Shown: positions 20,501-32,800 of the stretch, piece after piece
Layout: each line of letters starts with the position of its first letter
Position numbering within the stretch: position 1 is the first letter of the stretch
Source: Aptenodytes patagonicus
Taxonomy: Eukaryota; Chordata; Aves; Sphenisciformes; Spheniscidae
Length of the DNA stretch: 64,000 nt
NCBI RefSeq assembly: GCF_965638725.1
Contig: NC_134963.1
Coordinates: 11,126,501 to 11,190,500, forward strand
Reading direction: 5' to 3'
Notes under the pieces: model-generated
What the model saw: the letters and a program-made list of their open reading frames with translations, nothing else
Told to the model about the DNA's origin: nothing
Database searches by the model: none
Made by a program: the position numbers and the translations under genes

Positions 20501-23390
20501 CCCTGCTCTACCCGCCCCATCTCCCACTCCCCAGCTGCAGGAGCCTTGGGAATCTGCGGGGGCCATTCCCAGTTGCTGGGAAATCTGGCTACTGAAACCA
20601 TGACAGCATCAGCTGGAAATGCAGCCCCTCCCTGGGCTCTCCAGCAGCTAACACCATCGCCATCAGGCATTTTGTCATCCCCGCTGCCTGCAGGACGGTG
20701 CCCGGCATGAGCAGCCCCCACATCGCAGGCCTGGGCCCCCACCGGAGGAGAGGAGCTCTGGGAAGAGGCATGCAAAGCGCCACGTTCGTTACGGTGAGAT
20801 ACGGAGGTACATGGGGAAAGCACCGGCTTTGCCTCAGCTCTGGGGGCCAGCTGGTCACCTGGACCATCTTCATCACCACCAGGGGGTGGCCCCATGAGGG
20901 GCAGGGAGGGACACGGCACCTTGATGCACAGCAATGCCCAGTGGTGAGGGAACAGGGCAGGAGAGCTCTGCCAGGGCACATCAGCATCTTTTGCCTCATC
21001 TGTGTAAAAAAAAAAAAAAGGGGAGATCTTTAACCCCTACACAATGAATCACAGAGGAAAACCATCCCAGCAGAACTAAGTTAATCACAGGGAGGGAGGC
21101 CAGAGGCAAGGATGAGTTCCTAGCCTTGCAGCTCTGAGGAATCACTGGAGGGGGCTCTGCTTATCTAGGCACAACCAGAAGAGCCATGGGGCAGAAGTGA
21201 CAGCTGCCAGCAGAGCTCCTCTGCTCCCGAACTGTGTGGGGAGGGTTCCCTGGCTCAAATCCTGGCCCTTGGCTTCAGAGAGCAGATATCTGGGGCTGGT
21301 GGGAGGGAACGAGCAGACCCTGTCCTGGCCTTGCCCAGTTGGCTGAGAGCCTTTGCCTTACGCCAGACACTTGCAGCTGAAGCCACCAGTCGCATGTGGT
21401 CCTAAGCCTTTGCTCCCTCTGCTATTTGAATTGGATCCCCAGCTCTGACTACTGACGTGTGTCAGCCCAGAGGATTTCTCCATCGTGACGAACTTGGCGA
21501 GAGTTCATGGCCAAAATGTCCCTTGGTGACTCAGCTGTGATCTCCAGCTCTTTTCCCTTGTGACTGGGACAAGTTTGTGGAAGGGGACTTGGCAAGGGCC
21601 AGGGCTCACTGCTTTTTCCTACTCAAGTTTGATGAAACGAAGTTGAAGGACAGAGACACTTCATGAATCAGAACCATTTTCCCCAAATCAAAATGTTCAT
21701 CCTCGCTCCTAACCTGGAGCATTCCCAGCACCAAACACCAGCAAATGTGGCTGTAATACGGCAGCTCAAAGCCCTGCCGGTGGCCACACAGGAACCCTAC
21801 CTTTGCTGGCCACGACAGCGGGCACTTCTCAGCCACCCACTGTGCCTCCTGCCATGTCCATGGAGCCCCTGGGTTCAGGGTGACCACACTCATACCTCAG
21901 GTCTCATTCCCTGTCTGCAGCCAACTGCCAATAGATGGTGAACCTGCAGCCTGATCCTCATGGCTCACCTGAAGAGGAGGTGTCAGTGCAGGCCTGAAGG
22001 TACAAGTGCTCCTGAGCAGCGGTCACCAGAGGGACCTGCTTCAAGGGGTCACTCGTGTTCCCATGACATGGCCTGGACTCCCGAGTGACAAGAAACTGCA
22101 CCTGCTTTCAACCCACCTGCACTGGCAGCCAGAGTTCCTCTGGCAGCTGCACCTGCGTCACCAGACATCTGCCTTCAACACCATCACCACACCGGCAGTG
22201 GCCTTCTAGAGACTGTCCACTGCATTCACCGGGAAAAGCTGTTGAAGAGACACCCAGAGTCTCCACAGCTCCAGAAGCAGCATTGCTAGCACTTGGCCAA
22301 GATGGGTCAGAAGACAGCACACACCTGCTGCAGGTGCTCCCGATGGTTCTCCTTAACAGCTTCTCCACCCAGACCAGCACACCCCAACATCAGTCTAGTA
22401 TTTATTTCTTAAAGGGAGTTTGTTAAAACAACTTCATCACAGTGGTTCCTCCCTGCTCACACTGAGGCAGCTCAGCACACAGGGCACTTGGGCTTTGAGT
22501 CTCTGGCATCTACTTTTTCCCTTGGCTGTCTCTCAGGAGAGCACAAGGCACCCCAGATAAGGCCAGGCACAGCTCAGGACATTATCTGCCACCAAGAATT
22601 TAGGTCTTGACATTTAGAAGGGGCAGGACTTTCAGCACCAGCCTCCAGTATCTGCTGCCAGCTTTTACCATCTAGACCTGGATTTCCTCACAGATCCAGG
22701 CAAGGGGCCGAGAACTTGTCCAATATTCAACAGCCAGAAGTCAGCATTTAACAGATTGATTCTGCCATGAAAATTCAGCGGTTAAGCATCTGAAAGTGTC
22801 ATGGTTTCACTGCTGTGCCACTAAAACTCCAGCTGAAGCCTCAAAATTCTCTTTCACACCAACATGAGGAGCAGGGTCTCCTGCTGGAGGCCAGTCTGCA
22901 GGCAGCACTCATGAGACTGTTCTGCTATAGCGACTGTAAGAGGAAAGCAGCTCCGAACTTAATCTGATGCTGGTGACCTTGAGAACATTGCGTAACCTGC
23001 TAAGGCTTTTAAGTAAGATCAGCCAACAGTATCTGAGTCGCACAGCCAGACAGGTCGTATTTTCTTAGCTCTGGGGTCAGAACAGCTCTTCAGGAAGAGG
23101 GTATTGATGGAAAAATAATTTGTTACTGAAAATACTGCAGGACATATCTCAGATTACCTCTCTCCAGCCCCTCCTCTGCCCGGAGTGCAGCCTATCCAGC
23201 CTCAGCTCAGTTGTGGACCTGCTTTTGCCGAGTCATGCAGGCACAGTCCTTGCTGGGCTGCACCTCCTGTTTGCAAGAAATAGACAATTGTGCCTTGTCC
23301 TTTAAGTAGCTGCTACTGTTAACATTTTGGTAGTTTAATTTTAACTTGGGAATTAAATAAAGAACATACACAAGTGATAGGTCCAAATAA
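17521..23390. other. Intergenic region between VPREB3 and CHCHD10
   Basis: About 5.9 kb with no gene I can support. In human C22orf15 lies here; no frame on either strand resembles it. A 13-base A run lies at about 21006-21018. The remaining sequence is ordinary mixed-composition DNA with short open frames only. Confidence 0.55.
18161..18170. promoter_or_regulatory. EBF1 consensus site upstream of VPREB3
   Basis: TCCCAAGGGA is a full palindromic match to TCCCNNGGGA, about 740 bp upstream of VPREB3. Surrogate light-chain genes are established EBF1 targets. A single motif can occur by chance. Confidence 0.4.
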
Positions 23391-23395
23391 ACGCC

Positions 23396-23401
23396 TTTAT
23401 T
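23396..23401 (-). terminator. Poly(A) signal of CHCHD10
   Basis: AATAAA on the minus strand about 215 bp after the CHCHD10 stop codon at 23614. Confidence 0.7.
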
Positions 23402-23613
23402 TCTCTGTAATAAATACAGCACTATCTGAATTCCGATGTCCCACAGGTCCAACCATTCCTTTCCTTCCCTACTAGTCCAGCAGTGAACTACCACTAGAAG
23501 ACTCCTGTCCGGTCAGTCTGTTCCCTCCAGCTCATCCCCTGTCCGTCCTTCTGCTCCTTGCAGGCAGCAAGGCTCTACACCACGCTCCTCTTCCCTACAA
23601 GGGGGCAGATTCT

Positions 23614-24929
23614 TCACAGGAGAGAAGAAACACCTACAGGGGAGAAAGCACAGGTTCGGCATTAGGTGCATGTTCCAGCAGCTGGGGTTAATAAAAGCTC
23701 TCTTACCTAAGGTGACCAGATGAAGACGTAACTACTGACATCTGCTTTTAACAGGTGCAGTAGGAATTAGGGAATCGAGTAGGGAAAGCAGCAGGCTTCC
23801 CACAGCAGCAAGAGAGGAACCTCTAAGAGGATACAGCCTCCTCGCCTTCACAGAGGCACGGTCAGGCTCATTTCTCCTGCCCTTTGCAGTTCCCCTTTCC
23901 AGTTCCCTTCTGCATTCCAGGACACAGGGAAAGGCAAAACGGCTTCCTATTTAAAGCCCTGAAGGGCACTATAACCTCAACAGATTGCTTCTGCAACCTT
24001 TGAACCCTCTCCTGTGTTCTCCCGGCAGCAGTTCCCTCGCTGCCCCAGCCCTCCTGCGGGGACAGGGCACAGGCTCACCGTTGCTATACTTGCACTGCTT
24101 CAGAGCCTCGTTGAAGCCCTCGCACAAGGTCAGGTCTCTCTGGTTGGTAGCACATTCCAGGAACTGCTTCATCTCATAGTGGCAGGGTCCGTAGGGCGAC
24201 TGCTGGTACGTGGGCTGCTGCTTGGGCTCCTGCAGGCAAGGACCTGGTTAGGGAAGGAGCTCTGGGGGCAGAGGCACCCGCTTCAGTAAACACAGCGGCT
24301 CCTTGTCACCTCTCGGCAGGAACAGCCCTGTCACCTTGGGCTGCTCGTACACCCGTCCTTCGCCGCACGGGGCAAGCAGCCCTCGGACGCGCCGGCGGTC
24401 CCCGCTCTCCAGGACTGGCTCTGCCTGCCCAGCTCCCGCCGCCCCTCCTCACCCCCAGGCCCGCGGCCCGCCGCCCCCCGGCCGCAGCCCGCCCCGGGCC
24501 CCGCCGGCCCCGGGCCCTCCCCGCAAGGGCAGGACAAGGACGCCAGCCCGGGGGGGGGGGGGGGGGGGCCGCCGCCAGCCCGGCCCCGCTCGCACCTGGG
24601 CGGGAGCCGCCGCCTTGGCCGGTTCGGAGGAGCCGCCGTTCAAGGCGCCGGTGAGGGCGCTGCCCACGACGTGTCCCACGGCGGAGCCCACGGCCACACC
24701 CGCCGCCGTGCTCGCCATCTGCGCCATCAGCCCGGGCTGCGCCGGCTGCGCCGCCGGCACCGGGGCCGCTGGGGCCGGGCTGCGGAGAGGATCGAGTCAG
24801 AGAGGGGCGGACGGCTGGGCAGAGACCCCCGGCCCGGCCCGGCCCGGCCCGGCCCGGCCGCCGCCCCCGGTACCTGGCGGGGGCCGGGGCCGCCGCGGGC
24901 CGCCCCGCGCTCCTGCCGCCGCGCGCCAT
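23614..24929 (-). CDS. CHCHD10: CHCHD10, mitochondrial twin-CX9C protein
   Basis: Four exons join in frame to 136 aa: 24874-24929 ([17 protein letters not shown]), 24596-24779, 24079-24229 and 23614-23633 (ending GVSSLL; human GLSSLP). The N terminus is Arg/Ala/Pro-rich like a mitochondrial targeting sequence. The hydrophobic middle ([20 protein letters not shown], then [11 protein letters not shown]) is almost identical to human. The CHCH domain has C96-x9-C106 and C116-x9-C126, the twin CX9C motif oxidised by MIA40 in the intermembrane space. The human protein interacts with MICOS components at cristae and is mutated in ALS/FTD. Human is 142 aa, so this form is slightly shorter in the proline-rich part. 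Intron 2 contains a 19-base G run (24550-24568). Confidence 0.95.
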
Positions 24930-25760
24930 CGCCTCGCCGCTCTCCTGGCCCCGCCCCTCGCGCCGCCTTAAGGGGCGCCGCCGCCACGTGACGCCGCGCG
25001 CACGCTCGGCCGCAGCGGCCGAAGCCACTCGCCCCGCCCCTCTGAGGGAAGGCGGGGCCTCTCGCCGGGCGCGTGCGCGGAGGGGGGCGGGGCGGCCCCC
25101 GGGCACCTCCCACTGCCCCCCGCGACGTCGGTGCCCCGGCCCTGCGCCGCCCGCCCCCGCCAGAGGGCGCACCCGCCCCGCGGGGCCCGGCCCGGGCCCG
25201 GGCCCGATCGGGCGCCGCTGCGGGGGAGCGGGGGAAGCGGCGGGGCCGAGGCACGGAGACGGGCAAAAGCTGGGGGGCGGTTCCGCGGTCCTTCCTCGGC
25301 GCGGAAGCGCCCCGTTTGTCTGAGCCGGGACCGCGGCGGGGCGTGGTGCGCGAGGCCGCCCGGCTGCCTGCAGCCCTGCGGCCGGGGGCTGCCTCCCGCC
25401 CCCCGCCCGGCCGACGCGGACACGCTCTCGGTGTCTGGGCTTCCACCCGCAGTATCTCCCCCAGGGAAACGGAGCTGCGAACGCGCCCGCACCGGGCAGG
25501 GCCCGGCCTGTCCGCCCCCAAGCGAAGTAAAGGCTCCCAGGGCCGATGGCTGCCCGAGCGGGCGACAGGCTCCTCTGGGGCGGGCGGGGAAAGGGGCCGC
25601 CGGCGCCGAACTGGCAGCAAGGGGTCTCCTCCAGCCCAGGGAGGCGCAGGGCAGGTGCCCTGGGCAGGGCAGTGGGGCTCTGACCCGCCTGGCCCCCTAC
25701 GCCCAGGCTTGAGCCCCCCGCCGGTGTTGAACGGCCCCGTTATGAAAGGCCACCGGAGGG
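24400..25760 (-). promoter_or_regulatory. CpG island and promoter of CHCHD10
   Basis: Very high GC with dense CpG over exons 1-2 and about 800 bp upstream. An E-box CACGTGAC (24985-24992) lies about 57 bp before the ATG, and an NRF1-type site (GCGCACGCGC on the minus strand, 25069-25078) about 140 bp before it. NRF1 is a known activator of nuclear genes for mitochondrial proteins, so the site fits. GGCCC repeats occur at about 24833-24860. The island extends well past the CHCHD10 start, so a divergent transcript is possible, but I see no coding exon for one. Confidence 0.65.
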
Positions 25761-25794
25761 GCCGTTCAACGCCCCCCCCCCCCCCCCCCCCCCC
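25726..25794. repeat. 13-bp inverted repeat followed by a 23-base C run
   Basis: gttgaacggcccc (25726-25738) and ggggccgttcaac (25758-25770) are perfect inverted copies separated by 19 bases. A homopolymer of 23 C follows at 25772-25794. The homopolymer length may be affected by sequencing error. Confidence 0.8.
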
Positions 25795-28700
25795 GACAAC
25801 AGGGGAGGGGTCACAGCGGAGGAGGAATGATTTGTACTCGTGTGACGGCTTCTGCCTCCCCAGGAGACACTGACCACAGCTCTACCCGCCCCAAGACCGG
25901 GTTGGACTTTGCGTTTCCGTTTGCCCCGCTACGCTGCAGTCCAGCTGGGACAGCAAACACGCTGTCAAGCGTGAACTGGTATCTCGCTGTGCCCAAATTC
26001 AGCACCTGCAGATGAAGCAACGTACCATCTCTGGAGCCACTGGCCCAAACGTGGCTTAGCTCGTTTTTGGGCTCCCGTCACTGGGTGAGGACCATGTTCT
26101 GCCGAGTGCTGTAGAGCCACAGAGCCTACAACGAAGGACGAAGCTCTGTGCAGCGCAGGCAGGAGTGAAGAAACAACAGCTGGGTGCAGGCAGACCGGGC
26201 AGCGGGAGGGAGCAAGGAGCCACTCCTAGCACAGCAGCTCTGCTGTGAAGGTTTCTGCAGACGTCGTGACAAAGAAGAGCTTCAAGGAGGGCGATGTGGT
26301 GCCTTTGCAAGTGCTCAGAGGCTCCTTCTCCCAGGTGTGGAGCAGAGCAGGAGAGAGCATGAAGGGGCTTGTTGGAAAAGGACAACGGAGTCGGCCTCTG
26401 TTGCATGGGAGATGATGGGTGGAGGAGAGGTGGATAATGAAGGGCTGGGAGAGGGAAGATGAACAGTCCACAGTTGGGGCAGAGAAAAGAGGGTGCCAGG
26501 GAGGAGCGTGGGGAGGAATGATGTGGTCTAAGCCATCGGCCAGCACAACAATTTTTGCAGCAGCCCTCTGGATACAAACCAGCAGATCAAGGAAACCTTT
26601 GCAAGGCGTGGACATTGCTGGGAGGTAGGAACCCCTGGAGAGATGATGATGAGCCCTCAGATTACAAACAGACAGGTTGGACGACGCCAGTTTTACCTTC
26701 AAACCAATTTCTTGACAATCATCTCTTCTCTGGCACCCCAGCTGGTCTCCGGGGCCTCTGTGGGTCCACGTCTGCTTGATGTCTCCCTGGGATGGGCCTG
26801 GTTGCCCGCTCCACCTTTGGACGTTCCTTATGCCCTGTGGAGTGAAAGACATTTCCAAAATTGAGAAGGATCCAGAAGTTGTCCAGGAAAAAAAAAAAAT
26901 CCCAGCTATGTTATGTCTCCAGGGCTGGGTTCATACATTCAGCAAGTTATGAAAACCAGCTCTTTGGGCTGGTTCATTGACTGGCAGGAATTAGAGAGCT
27001 AAGTCACTGCAGGGTTGGCAATTAGCTGCCGTGTAAGTGTTTTTGTAGAATCAAATTTCCAGCACGAGGGGAAGAGAAAAGCATTTGTAAAGCAAGCTGC
27101 CCCCTCGGCGCAGGAGCTGGGCGGGCAGGGGGAGAGCTGCAGCTCCTACGCTTCTGAGGAAAGGGATTGTGCCTCAAACAAACATGACTTTGGTCTCCTC
27201 TTCTGGGGGGTAACACCCCCGAATCCTTCCTCCCGCAGCGCCGGGGAGCTCGCCTGCCCCGGGGGCTGTGCAGTTCTGCTTACAGCTGGAGCAGCAGCAT
27301 TTTACATTCGGCATTTGCCTGTCTTTTGCCCACTAATAAAGAGGAGAGGGGGCCAAGCAGTTGTAAAACCAGAAAAATGCAACTGAAAAGCCGCTGCATC
27401 AGCAGCACCTGCATTTTTTCCTTTTCCCAGCCACGCGTCCTGGGGGAGCAGGGTTCCCTTCCCTGTGCAGCCCCGTCCCGCTGAGCCACGAGCACTTGTG
27501 GGGAAACAGAGGTCTTAAAGATATGAGAAAAAAAGGCAGGAGGGAAGAAAAGGGTGACCTCAGGGAGTCCCTCACTGCGAGGAAACCCCCGGGGTGAAAA
27601 CTCAGTTCTCTGCCATCAGCACGTGAGCGCAGTCAACCCCATCAGCGCGTGGGGTTGGGGCTACTGTACCACGGGCTCCTCTTCCCTCCTCGGTTGTCCC
27701 TGGCCGCAGGAAGAAGCTGGGCATGAGCCGGGGGGAGGAGAGGATGGACTTGCAGGGGGCGTAGGGAATGCCAGACCTCCAGCCATCGGAAATCGAGGTT
27801 CATTAGTTCCACCACGCGCAGAACAACTTGCTGAAGGAGCCTGGGTTTCAAGCTGAGAGCGTCCCTTTAAGCTGCGTCTGGGGGACCCTTTGATTTGGTT
27901 AATTAGACGCAAAGTTTTTCTGTGCTTTGGGAGGCTGGGTATGTGCTGAGGAGCACTGCTACCCTGGGTTTACTAATGAGATAATTTATTGTGGCTGGCT
28001 GAGAAGGCTGAGTGTACACAACTCCACCCGCACACGCACCACCCACTCCAAGCCCTCTGCTCCCAGCTGGAGAGTCCTCAGCACCGGAGGTGGAAGTACT
28101 GTGCTGGGTCTCCCTGCGCAGAGCCCTGCCGAGGAGCCATCCTCCCCTGGGGGCATTTGTGCAGCAGGGCCCCGTTTGCGTCTAAATATCCCCGCAACAG
28201 TTGTCACTGCTTCCCTGGCCAAACTTCCTAATTCCCCTATTTTTCAGCCTAAATTTGATACTTGATTCAATCAAGTAGCTTTGTTTCTGCCTTTCTCTCT
28301 TCGCCTGCTCCAGAAGATCCCTCCTTACATAATTCAAGCGTTAGGGCTTGCCTACACTTAAAGGTTAATTCTGGATTTACTCAAAACCAGTCATTTCTGA
28401 AAAACTTGGTGCACTGGCCGGCCTGTACGTTCCCTCCTGTTCCCAGCAGGATCAGGTAAGACAAGGTTTGTAAAAAGCAGGTCTGTTTTTTCCAACTGCT
28501 TTCTCCCCGTTGCTCTAAAAGCAGATAATAATCTCCCCCTTCAGAGTTTGCCTTACTTAAATCCTCATGCTGTCACAGCCGAAATGTGGCTACAAAGAGA
28601 TCTAGGAATTCCCCAAGCGTTTGGATTGCAAGGGGTTATTTCACAGGTAAGGAATGCAATACCCGGCCTCCCTGGGTCTCCTACGAGTCTCTGCCCCTCC

Positions 28701-29768
28701 ATCGGGCAACAGAGAGCGGGTCTGTCTTTACCAGGCCGCAGTTTCACAGGGCATTTGCTTGGGGGAACGGTGCCACCCACAAGTGGCATGTTTCCACAGA
28801 AGCCTTCTCTGCGCAGCCATGCCACACTGCGGCACATCCCTGCCCCGTCCCTGCCACGGGCCACCGCCAGCAGGTAGCCATCTGGAGATGCTGGTGGAGC
28901 TTACTGCCTCCTGAGCTGCAGGTTTGCACTTGGAGAACCCTAATTATTGCATGCAGGGGCAGATCTGGGCAGCGCTCTGGGTGTACCTGAATTTAAGTTA
29001 TTTAGGCTACCAGCAAATTGCATGGGATAGTTGCTCAGGGATCTGGGCAAACTATTCAAAGCAGAAGAAAGCGTCTGATGAATTAGCCAATATTTTTGTT
29101 TGTGGACAGTCCCCCCTCCAAAAAAAGAAAACCTCCAGTTCTTACCAGTGTGTTTGCTACTCAAAATTACTCCATGAATCATTTATGACTGAATGTCTTG
29201 CAGTCAGTGGGTTTCTCGTGTCCTGCTTTTATTTTCATCTTTGAGCTCTGGCTAGTCCTAATTTTGCTTGTGCCGAGTGGCTGATTTCAGTCCCCCAGGT
29301 CCATACGGAGCTTTCAGGTCAGATGTAAATATGCAAGCACTACGTTTTTATCCTATAAAGTTTTTTGCAAGCAGAAGTTACAACTGACAAATAATAATTA
29401 AAAAAAAAAAAAATCAAGCAAGTTGCTACCACTAAAAGGAATTCACAGATTTCTCAGGAGCAGAGGGGCATGTTTCCCGCAGTCCTGCCTCGCCGCCGTT
29501 CCCCCGAGGGATAGCAAAGCAGCAGCGCCAGAGGTAGGTGATATTCAATGGCATCACCACTGCAGCGTGGCACACAGCCCTATCCACACTGGATGCCACG
29601 GGCTTTGAGCACACTCTCCCCACACAGACCTCTTGCTGTCTGCACCCTTCCTCTCTTTTTAGCCAAAATACAATGCTGTGGAATGAAGTAACTGTACTGC
29701 AAGAGTCAGAGATGAGAAAAGGGAGGAAGAAAAAAGTGAGGTGTCTAACTGGAGGAGCTGCAGATGGT

Positions 29769-29870
29769 GGGACGGGACGGGACGGGACGGGACGGGACGG
29801 GACGGGAAGGGAAGGGAAGGGAAGGGAAGGGAAGGGAAGGGAAGGGAAGGGAAGGGAAGGGAAGGGAAGG
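29769..29870. repeat. Compound pentamer microsatellite (GACGG)7(GAAGG)13
   Basis: Seven perfect GACGG units are followed without interruption by thirteen perfect GAAGG units. One strand is all purine apart from the C of the first block. Translated frames across it give meaningless GREGK-type repeats. Confidence 0.95.
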
Positions 29871-32800
29871 GAGCACTACAGAGTGCCGTTTCAGCTTTCA
29901 AGTCTTGTGCTCCCAGGATCTGCATGCCATTTCTTGGATGTGGTTTGCCCTGAGGGCAATCTCAACAGCTGTGAAGTGTCAGCAGATGAACAATGTAGTT
30001 TTCAATAAATTTCACAAAGCAAATGAAAGGATTTTAACTCATTCATGCTAGCCCACTTTTGGTCTGAAGGTTCTTCCGGACCCAAATCCATTCACATCAC
30101 AAGTGTTTCCCGTTTGAACCCCAGGGCCTGACTGCTGGAGCACACCTGAGCTAGACTGCTCTGCTCCGGGTTTCCGGAGAGCAATTCCCCATCAAGAAAG
30201 GCTTCTCTCAGCCATGCCCGTGGGTCCTGGGAGGTGTAGGTACATCTCTGCATTTACCTGTTCCACTTAAACCCACCCTGGTGACCCGCGGGTGGAGGAA
30301 AGTATCAAATATGGAATATAGATGCCCTCATCTTCTGGTGGGGAAAGAGGAGGTGGTAGAAAGAGAAGTTCACCAGATCTCCTCTTCCCCAGTGGCAGCT
30401 GCATCTCAGAAGTTCAATCTCCTTTGTATCCACACATCCAGAAGCAGGGCTTGCGGACTCGGAGGCATGTTCTGATCCCAGCTGAAGGCTGATGCCATTA
30501 GTTGTAACTTAAAGAAGGGCTTTTTGTGTCCCAAAAGTCAGCCCTAGTCAAGAAATTACCTCTTCCAAAACACCTCCAGTGTATCCTCAGATCATGAGGA
30601 TGACAATTACTGTAAGCTCTGTGAATTCACCTGCTAAATATGGAACAAGATGGCAAACCTTAGCTTGGAGATTTTGTTTTGTTTTCTTCACGGCCGCAGA
30701 GCACCCTGTAAGCAGTGCAGCTAAAAAGCCAGTGCAGGTTTGTTTGGTGTGTGTCTGGAGGATCTGAGCAAGGATCCTTTCCTCTAGCTGGGACCTGCCA
30801 GGTGGTTTCAGGGAGCCCCAAGCAGCGAGCTCACATCCCTTGCAGGAGATAACAGTGCTGAGCAGGCCCTGGAGGGATCTCACACCTTTACATGCTCCCT
30901 GCTTTTCCTGTGCTGTCCCAGTCGATGGGCTTGGCATTTCCTCCTCGCCCAAATGTCTACCCAGAGGCTGTTTCCCTCCACTCTTGCACAGCTGCTCCCT
31001 GGCTGGTCTGGTTTCCCTCCTCTCTGCTGCAGACACAGAGCAAACATCTCCAGAGAGCGCGCTTGGTGGTTCCCCAAGCACAGCTCCGGCGATGGGGGGG
31101 GCTGAGGACTCAGAGGCGTCTGTAGTAAAACAACACGAGAGCAAATACGGAAGCAAGAATGGGGTCTGTGTGTAAGACAGAGGCACCTGTGACCTTTTAG
31201 GAGGCTGTTAGCACCAACCCATGAACAGCTACTGCTTTGAATCAGATTATTACAGTAACTACCTCCCCCCATTTGCCCCTTCCCAAGCAAAGACATAGCC
31301 CGTACGGCAGCCGGAGAGATCTTGTGTGATGCTGCAGCCTTTACACAAACAGTTCACAGCCACCTGTGATTCAGGTTCCTCTGTCTCAGCGCTCCAAAAT
31401 GTCTCGTGAGTTTTAATCACCACATTGCTCTCCCTGCCCTACTGAGGCTGTCCAGCCATCAGCTTCCAACATCTCTTCCCAGTCGCATACTAAATACTGG
31501 AGCCCATCTTTTCTTTCCTCTGTAGCAGCAGCGAGTGGTATCTCCTCTTCCTCTTGCTTCCCCTGCAAATGCGCATGGAAGCCTGGTCGTGCACTCCGGT
31601 TTGTCAAGATTTCTGCTGAAATGTTCTTCTTTCAGCTGCAACCTCAACCATACAGTGCTGAGCTCAACGCAGAGACCATCCACTGCTTCCTCCGTAGGAA
31701 CAGTGCATGCTTTTTGTCTGGCCTTTGCAAAATTGGTGGCCTGAGCAAACACCACAGCTCTCTGCAAAGGCTGGGCACTGTGTATGTCGTGCTGGATTCA
31801 TTCCCAGCCGTGCGCAAGCTCTCGTGGTGCTCCTTTTAGACTGTTCTTCGGAGTCTTCGGTTTGGTCTCTGGATACTTCCCTGGATCTGAGGCTTCTACA
31901 CTGAGTTTGTGATAATGCAGTCTCAGAGTTCAGCAATTGCTGTCCAAGAGAAAGTGGAAAAACATCTTGGGAACTGAGCTCTGCCACAGTCTGGCAGCCA
32001 ATTTATTGCAGTGACATTTGTTAGTGGCAACGCAGTGTGGGTCACAGACACGTCCTTCCCCATAGCATCTAGGGTAGCATGAACTTCGAATTGCAGGGCA
32101 CTGCATCACTGCTGCATAAACTAACAGCTGTGAGAGCCACTTTGCATCCCAATGGGAGCCAAGAGAGCACTCACACCACCCAAACCCCACACTTCCATGA
32201 TCTCTCTTCCTGGTTATTTCCTCTGGACTGAGTTTACTTGCTCTCCTGTCATTCTTCCCTCCTGGCTCACATCCTCACTGCTTTCACATGGCTTCATTCA
32301 GTCAGAGCCCACAGCACTGCCCTGATGCTGGGCAGATGCCCCATGGATGCCTATTTCTGCTCACTCAGCACCAACCAGCCCAGCTGCTTCCCTGCCATGA
32401 GCACAGCCACCCCCCGCTCCTTCCAAGATGTGGGGAGCACTCTCTCCTTGCTACTGCTGGCCCTGGCTTGCCAAGCTGGCCTGCACATTCCGGGGATGGA
32501 CACCTTCCACTCATCACGGGAAAAGCACACCCTGGGATGATGCCTGAGCAATGCGGAGGGGCAGAAGGGTCCCAGCAGCGGCGAGGTTGAGCCGAGAGGG
32601 GCTGGGGGAGTGGTACCTGTTCCAGGGAGGTGCTGACGAGGGGGGAGAGGGAGAGAGGTGGGTGGTTTGGCTGCTCTGACTAGAAACATGTGTGAAGAAA
32701 AGCCTCGACCCACACCCTGAATTCCACAGCTCGGCTTCGGGGACAGGGGGAGGGAGAGAGGACAGGACGGGACATTTCCAGCAGACCCGCGACTTGTTCC

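Noticed and set aside
17521-23390. A C22orf15 homologue expected from human synteny
   Set aside because: No frame resembles it; it may be lost, too diverged or placed elsewhere.
24306-25172. 288-residue open frame on the minus strand over CHCHD10
   Set aside because: It is an Arg/Gly/Ala-rich shadow of the CpG island, out of frame with the CHCHD10 exons, with no domain.
25073-25873. 266-residue open frame on the plus strand upstream of CHCHD10
   Set aside because: Its composition is that of a CpG island in any frame; no splice structure or homology supports a divergent gene.
29538-30051. Open frames with GREGK-type repeats
   Set aside because: These are translations of the pentamer microsatellite.
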